DNA from: Symbiodinium natans
Lineage: Eukaryota; Sar; Dinophyceae; Suessiales; Symbiodiniaceae
Assembly (NCBI GenBank): GCA_905221605.1
Contig: CAJNDS010000779.1
Span: 160,001 to 224,000, forward strand
Direction of reading: 5' to 3'
DNA: 64,000 nt
The stretch's first letter is position 1. Each line of letters opens with the position of its first letter. The notes under the pieces were generated by a model. That model was not told the origin of the DNA. It worked only from the letters and a program-made list of their open reading frames with translations, and ran no database searches. The position numbers were made by a program, and so were the translations under genes. Below are positions 1 through 10,913 of the stretch, one piece after another.

Positions 1-480
1 CGGTTTAAGTCTACACAATGTGAATCTGTCAACTGCCCCCCAATAATATTTACATCCCCGGGGCGACAGAAGAAATTTACACACTGGTTCCTGGTTCAGG
101 AATTTTAGGCGCTTGGGATTTCGGTTTGGGGCTTCGGGGTCTAACAGCCCCTTACGGGTGCAGGACCTTAGGGCTTGCGGCTTCATTGCACTCTAGAGGA
201 TTTCCGTCTTTCGCTTCGCAAAGGCTCCCGTGAACTTGACGCTCCTCTCTCCAAAGCCGCCACGATCTTAAATTTGTAGCTGGTATTAGGGTTTAGGGTT
301 TAGGGTACCACAAGCCACTGCGGCGAACAACAGGCGGCCGGCTGAGCGGCGACCCATGCCCGATAACGATGACGGGTACCTGCTGGCCCTTGATCCCCTT
401 CCGGAATTCACACCACCAGTGTTCCGCAGCCGCGAGGCCAAACGTAGAGATGGGGAGGCGCAGCCCCTACACTGTCGACC
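1..480. other. non-coding, scattered telomere-type heptamers
   Basis: No convincing gene. A short TTTAGGG run sits near 286-307. The rest is mixed-composition sequence with no recognised feature. Confidence 0.5.
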
Positions 481-592
481 CTAAGCCCTAAACCCTAAAC
501 CCAAAACCACAAGCCCTAAGCCCTAAGCCCTAAGCCCTAAACCCTAAACCCTAAACCCTAAACCCTAAACACTAAACCCTAAACCCTAAACC
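481..592 (-). repeat. interstitial telomere-type array (CCCTAAA)
   Basis: Runs of CCCTAAA with CCCTAAG variants, C-rich on the plus strand. Variants at the left give way to purer copies at the right. It lies about 110 bp from an oppositely oriented TTTAGGG array at 705. Confidence 0.9.
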
Positions 593-704
593 CCTGAACT
601 CTTTGCCAGGGGTGGCTCCGCTTCCGAATTCGCCAGCTCCAGCGTCGCTTGGCAGCTGTTCTTCAGCAGCTCCTTGGTGTAGGATTTGGGTTTTGAGGAT
701 TTGG

Positions 705-770
705 GGTTTAGGGTTTAGGGTTTAGGGTTTAGGGTTTAGGGTTTAGGGTTTAGGGTTTAGGGTTTAGGGT
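705..770 (+). repeat. interstitial telomere-type array (TTTAGGG)
   Basis: About nine perfect TTTAGGG heptamers in a row. With the C-strand array at 481-592 it makes a CCCTAAA...TTTAGGG arrangement. Confidence 0.92.
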
Positions 771-877
771 CCGCCGACCCTGGCGGCGTGTTGGATGGGA
801 AAAGGAGGTGAAAACCTCCCTCTCCCCCCCCCAAAACGTGGGCGGGGTACCCCGCCAGTTTTTGTGTGGAGGAACAG

Positions 878-963
878 GCCACCCACACCCCCCCCCCCCC
901 CCCCACCCCACCCCCCCCCCCACCCCCCCCCCCACCCCCCCCCCACCCCCCCACCCCCCCCCC
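878..963. repeat. poly-C low-complexity tract
   Basis: Almost uninterrupted C with isolated A. It opens long proline or glycine frames on both strands that I regard as artefacts. The opposite strand is G-rich and could form G-quadruplexes. Confidence 0.9.
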
Positions 964-1050
964 AACAGGAACCGCAAACAAAATCACCAAACCCCAAACC
1001 TTAAACTTGTTCTCCTGCGGGGTCGGCGGCTTGAGCCGGAGGCTCTTAAA

Positions 1051-1155
1051 TTTAGGGTTTAGGGTTTAGGGTTTAGGGTTTAGGGTTTAGGGTTTAGGGT
1101 TTAGGGTTTAGGGTTTAGGGTTTAGGGTTTAGGGTTTAGGGTTTAGGGTTTAGGG
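1051..1155 (+). repeat. interstitial telomere-type array (TTTAGGG), ~15 copies
   Basis: Perfect heptamers. The bases just before the array (1019-1050) contain a ggtcggcggc...agccggaggctcttaa block that recurs before another TTTAGGG array at 18161-18190. Confidence 0.95.
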
Positions 1156-3539
1156 CCCTTAGACCTAAACCCTTAACCCGAAACCCCAAAGGAAACCAAA
1201 CCCTGGTACACGAGAAGAATGGTACTGAGATTATGCGCCCGTCAACACTTAACGGAGAGTAGGAACTCTTGACTCAAGGAATCTGCCCTTCGGCCCCTAA
1301 ACCCTTACTCCGGTCCGAACCCTGAACCCCTACTTGGAGGTTCATGGTGCTTCTTAACCAAGTATAGCTGCACATTTCACTCTACTTCTAACCATATTAG
1401 GGCACTTCAGGGTCTTACAAGTGGGCTATAAAGGACAGTTATGATTGGTTAGTAAGTACCCTGAACCTCCAAGTAAACCTCAGACCCTAAACCCTACATT
1501 CTCAGCCCCAAACCGTAGCCCAATCTGAGAAAAAAACCCTTAACTAAGGGATACCCAGCTTAAATGTTGCGGGCCCAGAAACTTGAAACCCAAAAGCCCA
1601 AACATCTAAGGTTCAAAGTTTTGGGGTTTAGGGTTTAGGGTTTAGGGCTTAGGGTTTGGGGTTTCGGGTTTAGGGTTCAATCCTAAACTTCCCGAAGTCT
1701 TCAAGCCCTCACCTCTCGAACACCCTCTAGACTCCCTAAACCGCAAGCCCGATATGGCGCAAACGCGACAAGATGGGCCATAGACCCTCTGGCCTCGAAT
1801 TGACCATTTTAGGGTTTAGGGCTTAGGGTTTAGGGTTTAGGGTTTAGAATTTAGGGTTTAGGGCTTAGGGATTAGGGATTAGGGTTTAGGGTTTAGGGCT
1901 TAGGGATTAGGGATTAGGGTTTAGGGTTTAGGGCTTAGGGTTTCGGCCTCATCCCGGAACCCTGAACCCTAAACCCTAAGGTTGAACCCTGAACCCGAAG
2001 CCGCCAGCCCTCAGCCCGAAACCCTCAGCCCGAAACCCGAACACTAAACCCTTTTAGTGTTTAGGGTTCAGGGTTCAGGGTTCAGGGTTTTGGGTTTTGG
2101 GTTTTGGGTTTTGGGTTTATAGGAACCTGAGCATACTGATGCAAGTTCAGTCCTCGCATAGCCTCTCAGGGTGTAGGTCTTGGGGTTTAAGGTTTAGGGT
2201 TCAGGGTCTAAGGTTTGGGTTGACCTCTTACAGAAATCGACAAATCAACACTAGACTGCTTGCAACAAATCAGGTGTAAGGTTTGGGGTTTAGGGCTTGG
2301 AGAATTTGAGGGTCGGGTTGCAAGAGAGCATAAACCCTCCACCCTAAACCCTAAACCCTGAACCCCTAAACCCTAAACCCCCGACACCCTCAGCAAAGCC
2401 TTGAATATGAGATGTAGAGCTTCCGGTTCGCGATCCAAGTAGAAACCCACGAAGCCTACTCCTGACTATTTGTGAGGGAAGGGACGAGGTCAGTTCTCGA
2501 AGATCGGGCCCCGTTAGGACCCTAATTAGGCTCAGGGGGTTGCAAGCCACAAAGTGCTTTGGAGAACCGGGTTTAGGGTTTCGGTTCAGGCTTTAGGGCT
2601 CACAGTTTAAGATTTGTAGCCAAGGGTGCCCGGACGATGTGCATCAGAATGCCAGGGATGTAGGAGAAGCCTGGGCTATGAGGGGAGGCAAGGGTTGGTG
2701 TTTAGGCTTAGGATGAACCGGGTTTAATTCGGGCTTGGGGTTTGGGGTTGGGGTTTAGGGCTTAAGTACCTGTGAAGAGTTCCGCACCCTAAACCCTAAA
2801 CCCTAAATCCTGGGGGCCTTGAACCCCAACCCTCGACAAGGGCGCTTTAGTCTCTAGGCTAGGCCAGGCAGAACTTGGTCAACCCTTCCTGCTAAACCTC
2901 CCTACCCTCTCGCATTAGTCCCTGTAAGAGTAGTTACATGGCCTCTTGATACCCTTAAAAGGGGACCCCTTTTGGCATCCAGTCCTACAGCAGCTGCCAC
3001 TCGATCTACCCGCCAACATTGCCGTAGATGCTTCCAAGAACATGCAGAGCAGCGCCTTCGACTCGCACAAACCCCTAGAATGAACCTTAATCCCATATAT
3101 CCCGAAACCCGAAAAAGCCCTGCAAATCCAGGACCCTAAGCCCAACTTTGCCGCAGGCCACGGGGAACTTGCCCTTGGGTCACCGTGCGGCCCGTCCTTG
3201 CAGAGAGCCAATGCAGGTTTGGAGGTCGGGCTGCGGGTAAGCCTGCCTGAACCTCACAACTCCGAGAAATCCCGAAAAACCCCACAACTCCCACATCAAA
3301 GTGCCCTAAACTACCCTAAGTTGTCCTAAACTACCCTACACCCTATATGTATACACCTTAAAACCCGAATCCCTAAACCCTAAACCCTAAACCCTATCCC
3401 CTAAACCCTAAACCCCTCCCCCCCCCCCTCAAACGAAAACCCCAAGGCCAAGCGTCATGGTGAACGCCTCGACATGAATCTGCGGGGCACGGCCTTGGGA
3501 ACTCTCACAGCGCCTCTTCACCTCGTCCGCGGCCTGCGC
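1156..3539. other. non-coding stretch with degenerate telomere-type repeats
   Basis: No gene recognised. It holds degenerate TTTAGGG runs near 1623-1670 and 1807-1945 (with TTAGGGA and CTTAGGG variants), CCCTAAA runs near 1960-1980, 2341-2385, 2788-2806 and 3370-3415, and unique sequence between. Short open frames at 2344-2550 and 2902-3211 show no domain and are not called. Confidence 0.6.
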
Positions 3540-3637
3540 GGTTTAGGGTTCAGGGTTTAGGGTTTAGGGTTTAGGGTTTAGGGTTTAGGGCTTAGGGCTT
3601 AGGGCTTTGGGTTTAGGGTTTAGGGCTTGGGGCTTAG
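3540..3637 (+). repeat. interstitial telomere-type array (TTTAGGG), degenerate at its right end
   Basis: Around ten TTTAGGG heptamers grading into CTTAGGG and TTTGGG variants. Confidence 0.85.
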
Positions 3638-4017
3638 GGTTTTAGCGTTTGGGGTGTAAGGTTTTGGGCTTGTACCGTAGGGTTTGGGGTTTGAGTAGTC
3701 TAGGGCACGACTTCTTGACCAACGGCGAGTAGGGCTTAGAATGGCTTATAGAGTTTAGTTCTCTGTGCGGGGACCATATTAAGTTGCTTAGTTGCTGAGT
3801 TCATAAGCCCCCCAAACGTGTAAACTTTCAGTTCTATAGGGGGTTGTAGTATCCCAAAATGTGTAAAGTGTGCTCACACAGCTACTAAGTAAGGGACCAT
3901 GTATATAACTACCCTTACCCTAGGCCCTAAACCCTATGATTGACTGTTCAGGGCTTTAGGTTGCCCTCAACAACACCTTGAAAAACCGAAAAAAGGTTGA
4001 AGCAGGCAGGTGGGGCT

Positions 4018-4066
4018 TCAGGGTTTAGGGTTTAGGGTTTAGGGTTTAGGGTTTAGGGTTTAGGGC
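4018..4066 (+). repeat. TTTAGGG block facing a CCCTAAA block
   Basis: Seven heptamers on the G strand, followed after about 55 bp by a CCCTAAA array at 4121-4194. The G-to-C order is that of a head-to-head telomere junction. Confidence 0.85.
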
Positions 4067-4120
4067 TTCGGGTCTAGGATTTAGGGTTTAGAGGGTGCTT
4101 CGGCCCCAACCCTGCAGCCC

Positions 4121-4194
4121 CCTAAACCCTAAACCCTATACCCTAAACCCTAAACCCTAAACCCTAAACCCTAAACCCTAAACCCTAAACCCTA
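4121..4194 (-). repeat. CCCTAAA block flanking the foldback element
   Basis: About ten heptamers ending exactly where the left arm of the large inverted repeat begins. The mirrored TTTAGGG copies lie past the right arm (4619-4690), so the palindrome continues into telomere-type sequence. Confidence 0.9.
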
Positions 4195-4618
4195 ATTAAG
4201 GGAAGTCACCTGGTCCCTTGATGTGGTCCCTTAGCCCAAGGTTGTTGTCTCTTGTGGGTCCCACCTTTCTAAGGGAGGCTATATGAAGTAGGGTATATAT
4301 TTCGTGTACCCCCAAAAGGAAACCCAATATATGCACTCACCAATGTTAAAAAGGAACCTTCTATACACTTACCAAAAACATAAACCCTAAACCCTGCTTC
4401 ATGCGGTCCCTAAACATGGTCCCTTGTTTATGTTTTTGGTGAGTGTATAGAAGGTTCCTGTTTAATATTGGTGAGTGTATATATTGGGTTTCCTTTTGGG
4501 GGTACACGAAATATATACCCTACTTCATATAGCCTCCCTTAGAAAGGTGGGACCCACAAGAGACAACAACCTTGGGCTAAGGGACCACATCAAGGGACCA
4601 GGTGACTTCCCTTAATTA
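4193..4618. repeat. large foldback (inverted repeat) with 193-bp arms
   Basis: The left arm (4193-4385) and right arm (4426-4618) are reverse complements with no indel and four mismatches by eye, all in the inner third. They are separated by a 40-bp loop that itself contains CCCTAAA. Outside the arms, CCCTAAA (left) and TTTAGGG (right) extend the symmetry. No reading frame is present. It could be a foldback/MITE-like element or the product of a hairpin-forming breakage event. AAGGGACCA motifs from the arms recur near 3891 and 4752. Confidence 0.93.
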
Positions 4619-4939
4619 GGGTTTAGGGTTTAGGGTTTAGGGTTGAGGGTTTAGGGTTGAGGGTTTTTAGGGTTTAGGGTTTAGGGTTTAAGGTATACAA
4701 GGGGTATACAAGGGGTATACAAGGGTTCCCCAATTTAAGGGAACATATTTAAGGGACCATGCAACTGCCCCAAGACATTAGAATCCCCAAGCCCGCGAAG
4801 CCCCCCAAGCCGAAACCCCCTCAAAAACCTTATCTGGGATCCACTCGCATCCCCACCTCAGGCCCAGAGTAGGGTCAGAGACGTATAGTGCGTCTATACA
4901 GCTTGCAAGGGGACTGTGAAGGCTTGTTTGCACAAGGGT
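4619..4939. other. TTTAGGG block and short spacer 3' of the ankyrin gene
   Basis: TTTAGGG copies with a few TTGAGGG variants run to about 4690. A triplet of the 11-bp unit ggggtatacaa follows (about 4693-4725). The rest is unique sequence with no feature recognised. Confidence 0.6.
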
Positions 4940-5965
4940 TTATGTAAGGGGTGTTGAGCTTGTTTGTAAGCTATTTTTAGAAGGGCTTGTGCTTGTATGA
5001 GGGTTTGGGGTTGAGGGCCTACAGGGCGTAAATTTGTTAGGGGCTGTCCGGGGACAGGGAGCTTCGGGTGTAAGGCTTTCGTGTTTTGCCGACCTTTCTC
5101 TCAGCAAGCGCGTACGTGAGAGCGGTCCATACACGCACTCATGTAGGTCCTTCTCGGAACCAGCGTCCAGCAGCAAACCTACAATCTCGTCGTGGCCTTC
5201 GGCAAATGCCTGCATGAGAGCAGTCTGGTCGTACCTGTCCCGCAAGTTCTTGTCGGCGCCAGCGTCCAGCAGCAAACGTACAGTCTCGACGTGGCCTGTG
5301 GAAGCAGCGCGCATGAGTGGGGTCTCGCGGCCAAAGTTCCACAAGTCCTTGTTGGCACCAGCGTCTAGCAGCAAACGTGCAATCTCGACTCTGCCCGTGC
5401 AAGATGCGTGCATGAGAGCGGTCCAACCTTCCCTGTCCTGCAAGTTTGCGTTGGCACCAGCGTCCAAAAGCAAACGTGCAATCTCGACGTGGCCCTCTAA
5501 AGACGCCTGCATGAGAGCGGACACACCCCAGACGTTCCGCGCGTTCTTGTCGGCATCTGCGTCCAGCAGCAAAAGTACAATCTCGACGCAGCCCTTGGAA
5601 GATGCGCATATGAGAGCGGTCTCGCCGTACTCATCCTCCACAATGTTCTTGTCAACACCAGCTGCCAGCAGAGCACGGCCCACTTCCACGTGGCTTGCGT
5701 CGACAACATACTCAAGAAGCTCGCTTTTCGCCTGGGGCATCTGCTCCGCTCCGAGGGCGGATAACAGCACCAGGTTCAAGTCAGCGGGCCCGGCTAGAGG
5801 ATCAAGATCCCCCAAGCATCGGCCAGCTTGTAGGAGCTGTTGAAGACAGACTGGGAAGCCATGCTGGCTTCGCAAGTGGCGCTTCAGGCCGCGCACGTCT
5901 TCGAACGCGTCGCCCGTGGGCACTGCAGCCAGCTCTTGCCCAGAAACACTCCAGACACGCAGCAT
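4940..5965 (-). CDS. ankyrin-repeat protein with N-terminal ubiquitin-like region
   Basis: A 341-residue intronless frame. Residues 1-70 (starting MLRVWSVSGQELAAVP) look like the ubiquitin-like lead-in that precedes ankyrin arrays in many Symbiodinium proteins. Residues about 82-275 form six 33-residue ankyrin repeats with repeated LLLDAGA and ETALM/WTALMHAS signatures; the DNA shows the same 99-bp periodicity. The C-terminal 60 residues are Ser/Thr/Pro-rich and probably disordered. Ankyrin arrays bind proteins; no partner can be inferred. The start is the only Met before the ubiquitin-like region. The gene stands alone between telomere-type blocks, about 320 bp from the foldback. Family-level confidence is high; whether it is expressed is unknown. 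Confidence 0.85.
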   Translation of the reverse strand: MLRVWSVSGQELAAVPTGDAFEDVRGLKRHLRSQHGFPVCLQQLLQAGRCLGDLDPLAGPADLNLVLLSALGAEQMPQAKSELLEYVVDASHVEVGRALLAAGVDKNIVEDEYGETALICASSKGCVEIVLLLLDADADKNARNVWGVSALMQASLEGHVEIARLLLDAGANANLQDREGWTALMHASCTGRVEIARLLLDAGANKDLWNFGRETPLMRAASTGHVETVRLLLDAGADKNLRDRYDQTALMQAFAEGHDEIVGLLLDAGSEKDLHECVYGPLSRTRLLRERSAKHESLTPEAPCPRTAPNKFTPCRPSTPNPHTSTSPSKNSLQTSSTPLT

Positions 5966-6257
5966 GACGCGGACTTGAAGGGGCCTTCCTAAGAATGGCG
6001 AGTATAGGTGTCGAAATAATCACAACTAGTTTTCCCCTATGGTCCCTTTATAAACATACCATAATCATACCCCAAAACCCCGTTCTAATTAGTACCCTAA
6101 ACCATAACCCCTAACCCCTAACCCCTAAACCCTAGGCCCTAAACCCTAAACCCGAAACCCTAAACCCTTTCTTTAGAGGTGCTGAAGCCGGAAACCAAGG
6201 ATGGATGAAGCAAAACGATGAGGAAACTGCATCTGGGCTAGCACTGTGTGAGCTCCT

Positions 6258-6353
6258 GGGTTTAGGGTTTAGGGTTTAGGGTTTAGGGTTTAGGGTTCAG
6301 GGTTTAGGGTTTAGGGTTTAGGGTTTAGGGTTTAGGGTTTAGGGTTTAGGGTT
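6258..6353 (+). repeat. interstitial telomere-type array (TTTAGGG), ~13 copies
   Basis: Perfect heptamers with one TTCAGGG variant. Confidence 0.93.
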
Positions 6354-6647
6354 CATCCTTTTGACCGTCCGTTGTCTCTTGTGGCTATCTTGGAGCCTGA
6401 AGAATAGAAGCACCTTGACTCAGCTTGCCAGAAAGATACCACGTCCCTCGCAACTCCCCCCTCGTCGGTTACAGTAGCCCTTATCGTTTGGGGTATAATG
6501 TTAGAACTACCCTAAACCCTAAACCTTGAACCCTAAACCTCCCACATGTACGTACATGTCCGTGTCTACGAGTACTAGAACATCTTTAGCTCCCAAGCCA
6601 CCCGAATCCCCGAAAACCCCGAAGGCTGGCTAGAAACACTAAATTAT

Positions 6648-6756
6648 AGGGTTTAGGGTTTAGGGTTTACCACTTAGGGTTTAGGGTTTACGGTTTAGGG
6701 TTTACGGATTAGGGTTTACGGTTTAGGGTTTACGGTTTAGGGTTTACGGTTTAGGG
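6648..6756 (+). repeat. variant telomere-type array (TTTAGGG alternating with TTTACGG)
   Basis: After a few TTTAGGG copies the array becomes a 14-bp period in which TTTAGGG and TTTACGG alternate about five times, indicating amplification of a dimer with one mutated heptamer. Confidence 0.85.
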
Positions 6757-8208
6757 ATGAAAAACACTAAACTCCCCCCCCCCCCCCGAAACACTGAAGC
6801 AAGCAGTGCCTTCCCGCAGATTTCAAAGGCATCGCACTGTGGGTTCACAATGCCATGCCTTGGTGTTATAGGGGTTCTTCAGGGAGGGTTTAGGGTCTAG
6901 GGTTTAGGGCTTAGGATTCAGGATGTAGGGTTTTAAGGGTTTAGGGCATAGGGTTCATGGGGGCAGGTACCTAGGGAACCTTAAAAAAGCTTAAAGAGCC
7001 TAGAGAGTAGTTCGGGAACCTCGGGTTCTGTACCCCCCCTTGAACCCCCTCCCTTCAGAACCCTATAACTTGGTTGTCGGGCATAAACAAAGTCTTGCAG
7101 TTCCAGAGCTCTACAATTCTATCCAACATGCAGTCGCAAGAACCTTGAGGGTTCAGGGCTCAGAGAACAAGCCCGTTGTTGCACAGGGTGTTGCAGGACG
7201 ACTAAGGGGTTTGGGGAACATGGGCAAAACCTCACAACTTTTTTCAAGCTCAGCATTCGCAGCCCCTCTATCCGACGTCCTTCGGTCAACGCTGGCAAAG
7301 GGTTTCGGCCAGTAAGCTACCGACACCTGAGTGGGAAGCCAGAAGAGCCCCTAGACCCCCAAGCCAATCGCTCTACAAAGCAAAACTCCCAAAGCCTCAG
7401 AAAGCATAGCAAAACACTCGAATTCTAAACTCTAAACCCCAAAGCAATAGCGAACATTCTGTAGTTGAGGGGTATTGGGGTCCCTAGGCGGTAAGTAAGA
7501 GACTGGCCGCATACCTCCGGAAAACTTCTACAACTGCAACGCTGCAAACTCTGTTTGCTTATTCGGGTTTCGGCCTTAGGGGTGTTTATGGGATAGTAGC
7601 GCCTACTTAGACATATCAAGAGACGAGTATGAAGGCCTCTAAAGCCTCTAGACCAAGGGGTAAGGAATGAAAAGGGCGCCCGTTTTGGTTTAAAGGGGCT
7701 TGTAAGGGAGCCTAAACCCTAAAACAAGGAGTCAGGGCCTACTTTAGGTCCTAGGTCTTATCGGGTGAACAACCCCACCGTCAATTCGGCCACGCTGGCG
7801 GCTGCGGAGAGGTACTGCTGGCACAGGCGAGGTATTGCCTGGGCGCGCGTTCTTGACGACCCTAAATCCTAAACCCTACACTCTAAACCCTAAACCCTAA
7901 ACCTTCAACGCTATTTATAAAGCCCAGACCCTAACTCTAAGGCTCCGCATTCGGCGTTAGGGTCTGACAGTTTCGGAATGGCAGCTTGATGTAGGGACGG
8001 AAATGCGGGGTGGCCCATGGCGGCTGCTGCCAGAGCCGGGCCGGCATGGTCAGGAGCAGGAGCAGGAGCAGGTTCGGGGTTTAGGGTTTAGGGTTTCGGG
8101 TTTTTTAACGGGACGGTCAAGAACCTTGCGGTGCGAAGCTGATTCCTTGCAGCCCAAGCGGCGTTAGCCAAAAGCTTAGCGGGCGGAAAAAGGTCGGGTG
8201 GAACAAAA

Positions 8209-9159
8209 CTACATGGCGACTAAAGCGCCGGGCGTAGTGTCGCCCACCAAGGCTGGGGTCCAGCAACTAGTTGCTGGCCTCCAGGCGTAGTCGGCCCTAC
8301 CGCGCACTCTGTCTGCTTCCTCAGCTGTAGTGAGGTCAGATGCCGCATATGCGGCAAGACATGGTGCGCTTCTGCGAAGATGCTCCTGGAGCCTCGTATG
8401 GGTCCAGAACTCAACTGTACAGATCTCGCAGCGGGTGCCGAAGGCGGCTTGCCTTGCACTGGACCAGCACTTATGCTGTTTTGCTCGATGGACAGCCAAC
8501 CGGCGTGCGTCTTTGAAAGTCGCGTTGCAGGTCTCGCAGGCAAAGTCGTCAACCAACGAGATATTCTTGACAGCGGGCGCCCTCTGCCACAAGTCCCTGG
8601 AGCCTCGGACCTGTCTGCCTTGTTCTGCTCGGGCCGCAACCTGACGCCTGAAATAGGCGCGGGTTGCGCTGCGTAAGGTCGGCTTATGTCGGACGGCGAA
8701 GGTCTTGCATGCCTCCGCGTCTTCTGGCCGCGGAAGCGTCAGGCCCGTGCCGCGGAGGATGGGCTCACTTGCGTCATATGCTTGTTGCATCCATACGCCA
8801 TCTTCACATAGGGCAAGCCACGTAAAGGCGTCAGCTTCGCGAGCAAGCTCGGTCCAGGCTCGCAGCTGCTGCCCCCTCAGCAGCTCCTGGGGGATCGGGA
8901 TGTCAAGTGCTGCGCATACTTCCGTCTGATCAAGGCCCTCGCTGGTAAAGCCGAGGATCGGGCGGACGGCGGATCGGGCCGCCTGCGCGAGCGGCGTGAT
9001 AGCGCCGTCCTGTTCCTTGCCGGTTCTAAGCCGCCAGAGGCCCGCACCGTGGAGGTAGCGCGGAAAGACCCGCTCCATCAACAGCCTCCGCTTTTCCGCG
9101 ATCGTAAGGCAAGGATTATACAGCAGCTTCTTCCTGAGGGGCTGGAAGATAGCCTGCAT
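8209..9159 (-). pseudogene. C-terminal segment of LINE-like element with two C2H2 zinc fingers
   Basis: 316-codon frame that continues the reverse transcriptase after a frameshift. The first two thirds is helical post-RT sequence (EKRRLLMERVFPRYLHG, Trp-rich). Two zinc fingers follow: C-x2-C with a distal HRAKQH, then C-x2-C with H and C ligands near the end (CEIC...EHLRRSAPC). Such fingers probably help bind the element's RNA or the target DNA. The frame ends at a TAG, and the listed ATG is an internal Met rather than a true start. Confidence 0.75.
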
Positions 9160-10913
9160 TTGGCCGTGTCTATGCCCAATGGTCGGGCCCTCGCGGAGGT
9201 CTCCTCGGATGAAGCTGCCAAGCCTGGCACCACACGAATCCGATGGCTGCTGCCATCCGCTGTGAAGTCCACGCCAGGTTCGCTGGTGCAGAGGATTTCC
9301 CTACGGGCTACGCGGCTGCGTGGGCCCCTCCAAACCAACACTGCTTCTGTTTTGTTGGCCCCATAATTGGGCGCGAGTCCAATGCTCTTGATGCCCTCGC
9401 AGATTATGCGCGCCGCCGTGGCCAGATCGCCAGCGACTTCGCGCGCATTCCGTGATGTAAAGAGGAACGCTGAGTCATCGGCCCAAGTAGGCTCGCCGGC
9501 CGACGCAGTCTGGCCAGCGTGGCTGATGGTTGCGGTTATTCCCGCATCGCCGAACTGCTGGTGTATGCGCCAAAGCACCTTGGCGTACACGATGCCGAAG
9601 AGGGCATCCACAATCGGCGAGCCCGGCGCCGTGCCTGACTCCGCTCGCATCAGCTCCTGCCCCCTGTCCGTGATGAACCATGTGTCCCTAAGCTGGGCAG
9701 CCACAAAGCGACATGTCTCTTCCGGGGCTTGCAGGGCTTCAAGGATGTTTCCTTTGCGCATGGCCTGGACATAAGCTGCCTGCTGTTCGGCATCGGAATA
9801 AAGCGCAGCTGCGCGCTGCTGGAGTTCTTCTACAGGCAAGCTCTCCGGCGCGGGGATGGCAAGGAAGTCTCTGACGATGGCGTAGTAGGCTGAGGCGCTG
9901 TTCACAAAGATCGCACCTCCAGAGCCCCCTGAGTGGTTCAGGTGCAAGAAGTGGGCACGGACTGCCGCAGCCGGCATTGCGAGGGTGTGGCCCGGTAGCC
10001 CTCCATGTTGGCCGCTGGCGCGGCCGCGCTCCATGGTCTCCACGAGCGAATCCCGCATTGACTTTTGGAGTGCTTTTGCATCGGACTCCAGCAAAAGGAT
10101 GGAGCGCCACCCACTTAGGGACCCGGGTGGTTTTTCGGGTTTTGGAATTGGTGTGGCACGTCCCCCTGACCACTGCAGCGGTACCGTCCCCTTGATGACA
10201 GCTTTACAAGCAATCGGCATGTAAGCAAGGGCTGCCTGATGTGGTGCGGCCTTGTAGATGGTGGTCCCCAGACCCGAGAGCCCGGGGGTAAAGGAGGCGA
10301 AGGCCCTGCAGAGCCTGGCAAGCGAGGGGATGTTTTCTGCAGCAAGGGGGCGTGTCAGCGGACGCATCCTGTTGGCCCGAAGAAGACATGTGCTGGCCGC
10401 AGTCGGTCGGGCCCGTTCCGCGCTGCCGAAGTGCAGCGCGAATGTTCGTAGGACTGCATCTTTGCCGATGACGGGTTCCCCGCGGCCCTCGTCCAGGACT
10501 GGGACCAGGGAGGGAATCTTGAACTTGCGTCCTGTCCTTAAGATGGACCTGATCAGGTGGGCGAAATCGGCAGAGCCAGTTGCTCTGGCCCTGTCGTACA
10601 TCTGCCTGACATAAGAGGCCTTGTCCTGGTGGAACGCTGCGGTGAGTTGCTTGTCAGTGCGTCTGAGCTCAGACCACCATTGCAACCATCCCCTGCGAAT
10701 GGGCCACAGCGAGGTGGAAGGTGGCGGGTCCTGTCGCAGCCGTGCTGCAATGGACCACCGGTGCACAAAGCGCACGCGGGTGACCTTATGCAGTCGCAGC
10801 GCCCGCCTGGCTTTCGCAGGTAGCGCGCTGTGAGAGTGATGACCTTCCAGGCACTTGATTGAGCGCCTGACTTTGTGAGTGCCCCACAGGCTTGCGATCC
10901 AGGGGGCTGTCAA
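9078..10913 (-). pseudogene. reverse transcriptase segment of LINE-like element (frameshifted, catalytic Asp lost)
   Basis: 611-codon frame. RT blocks visible in order: the palm motif A region (FVNSASAYY, residues about 336-344), motif B GTAPGSP and motif C WADD at residues 477-480. In motif A the metal-binding Asp expected before the AYY is Asn338 (codon AAC), which should abolish polymerase activity. The last 50 residues of this frame are out-of-frame translation: the biological sequence switches to the frame of the 8209-9159 segment at about 9215-9235, where ARLGSF continues the thumb region. The upstream boundary is uncertain; frames reaching 11118 exist but have no recognisable endonuclease motifs. 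Confidence 0.8.

Larger units (their letters stand above)
5966..8208. other. non-coding, telomere-type blocks and unique sequence
   Basis: No gene recognised. It contains CCCTAA-type copies at about 6113-6170 and the arrays listed separately. Open frames at 7040-7315 and 7425-7619 have no recognisable domain and an unconvincing composition, so they are not called. Confidence 0.55.
8209..10913 (-). mobile_element. non-LTR (LINE-like) retrotransposon remnant
   Basis: Two overlapping minus-strand frames together encode a reverse transcriptase followed by a C-terminal pair of C2H2 zinc fingers, the order seen in LINE-type elements of dinoflagellates. They are out of frame, with the shift at about 9215-9235. 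No apurinic-type endonuclease was recognised upstream, and no terminal poly-A or target duplication was identified, so the copy appears 5'-truncated and dead. Confidence 0.8.

Noticed and set aside
795-1069. Proline-rich plus-strand and glycine-rich minus-strand frames
   Set aside because: They arise entirely from the poly-C tract; no start context or domain.
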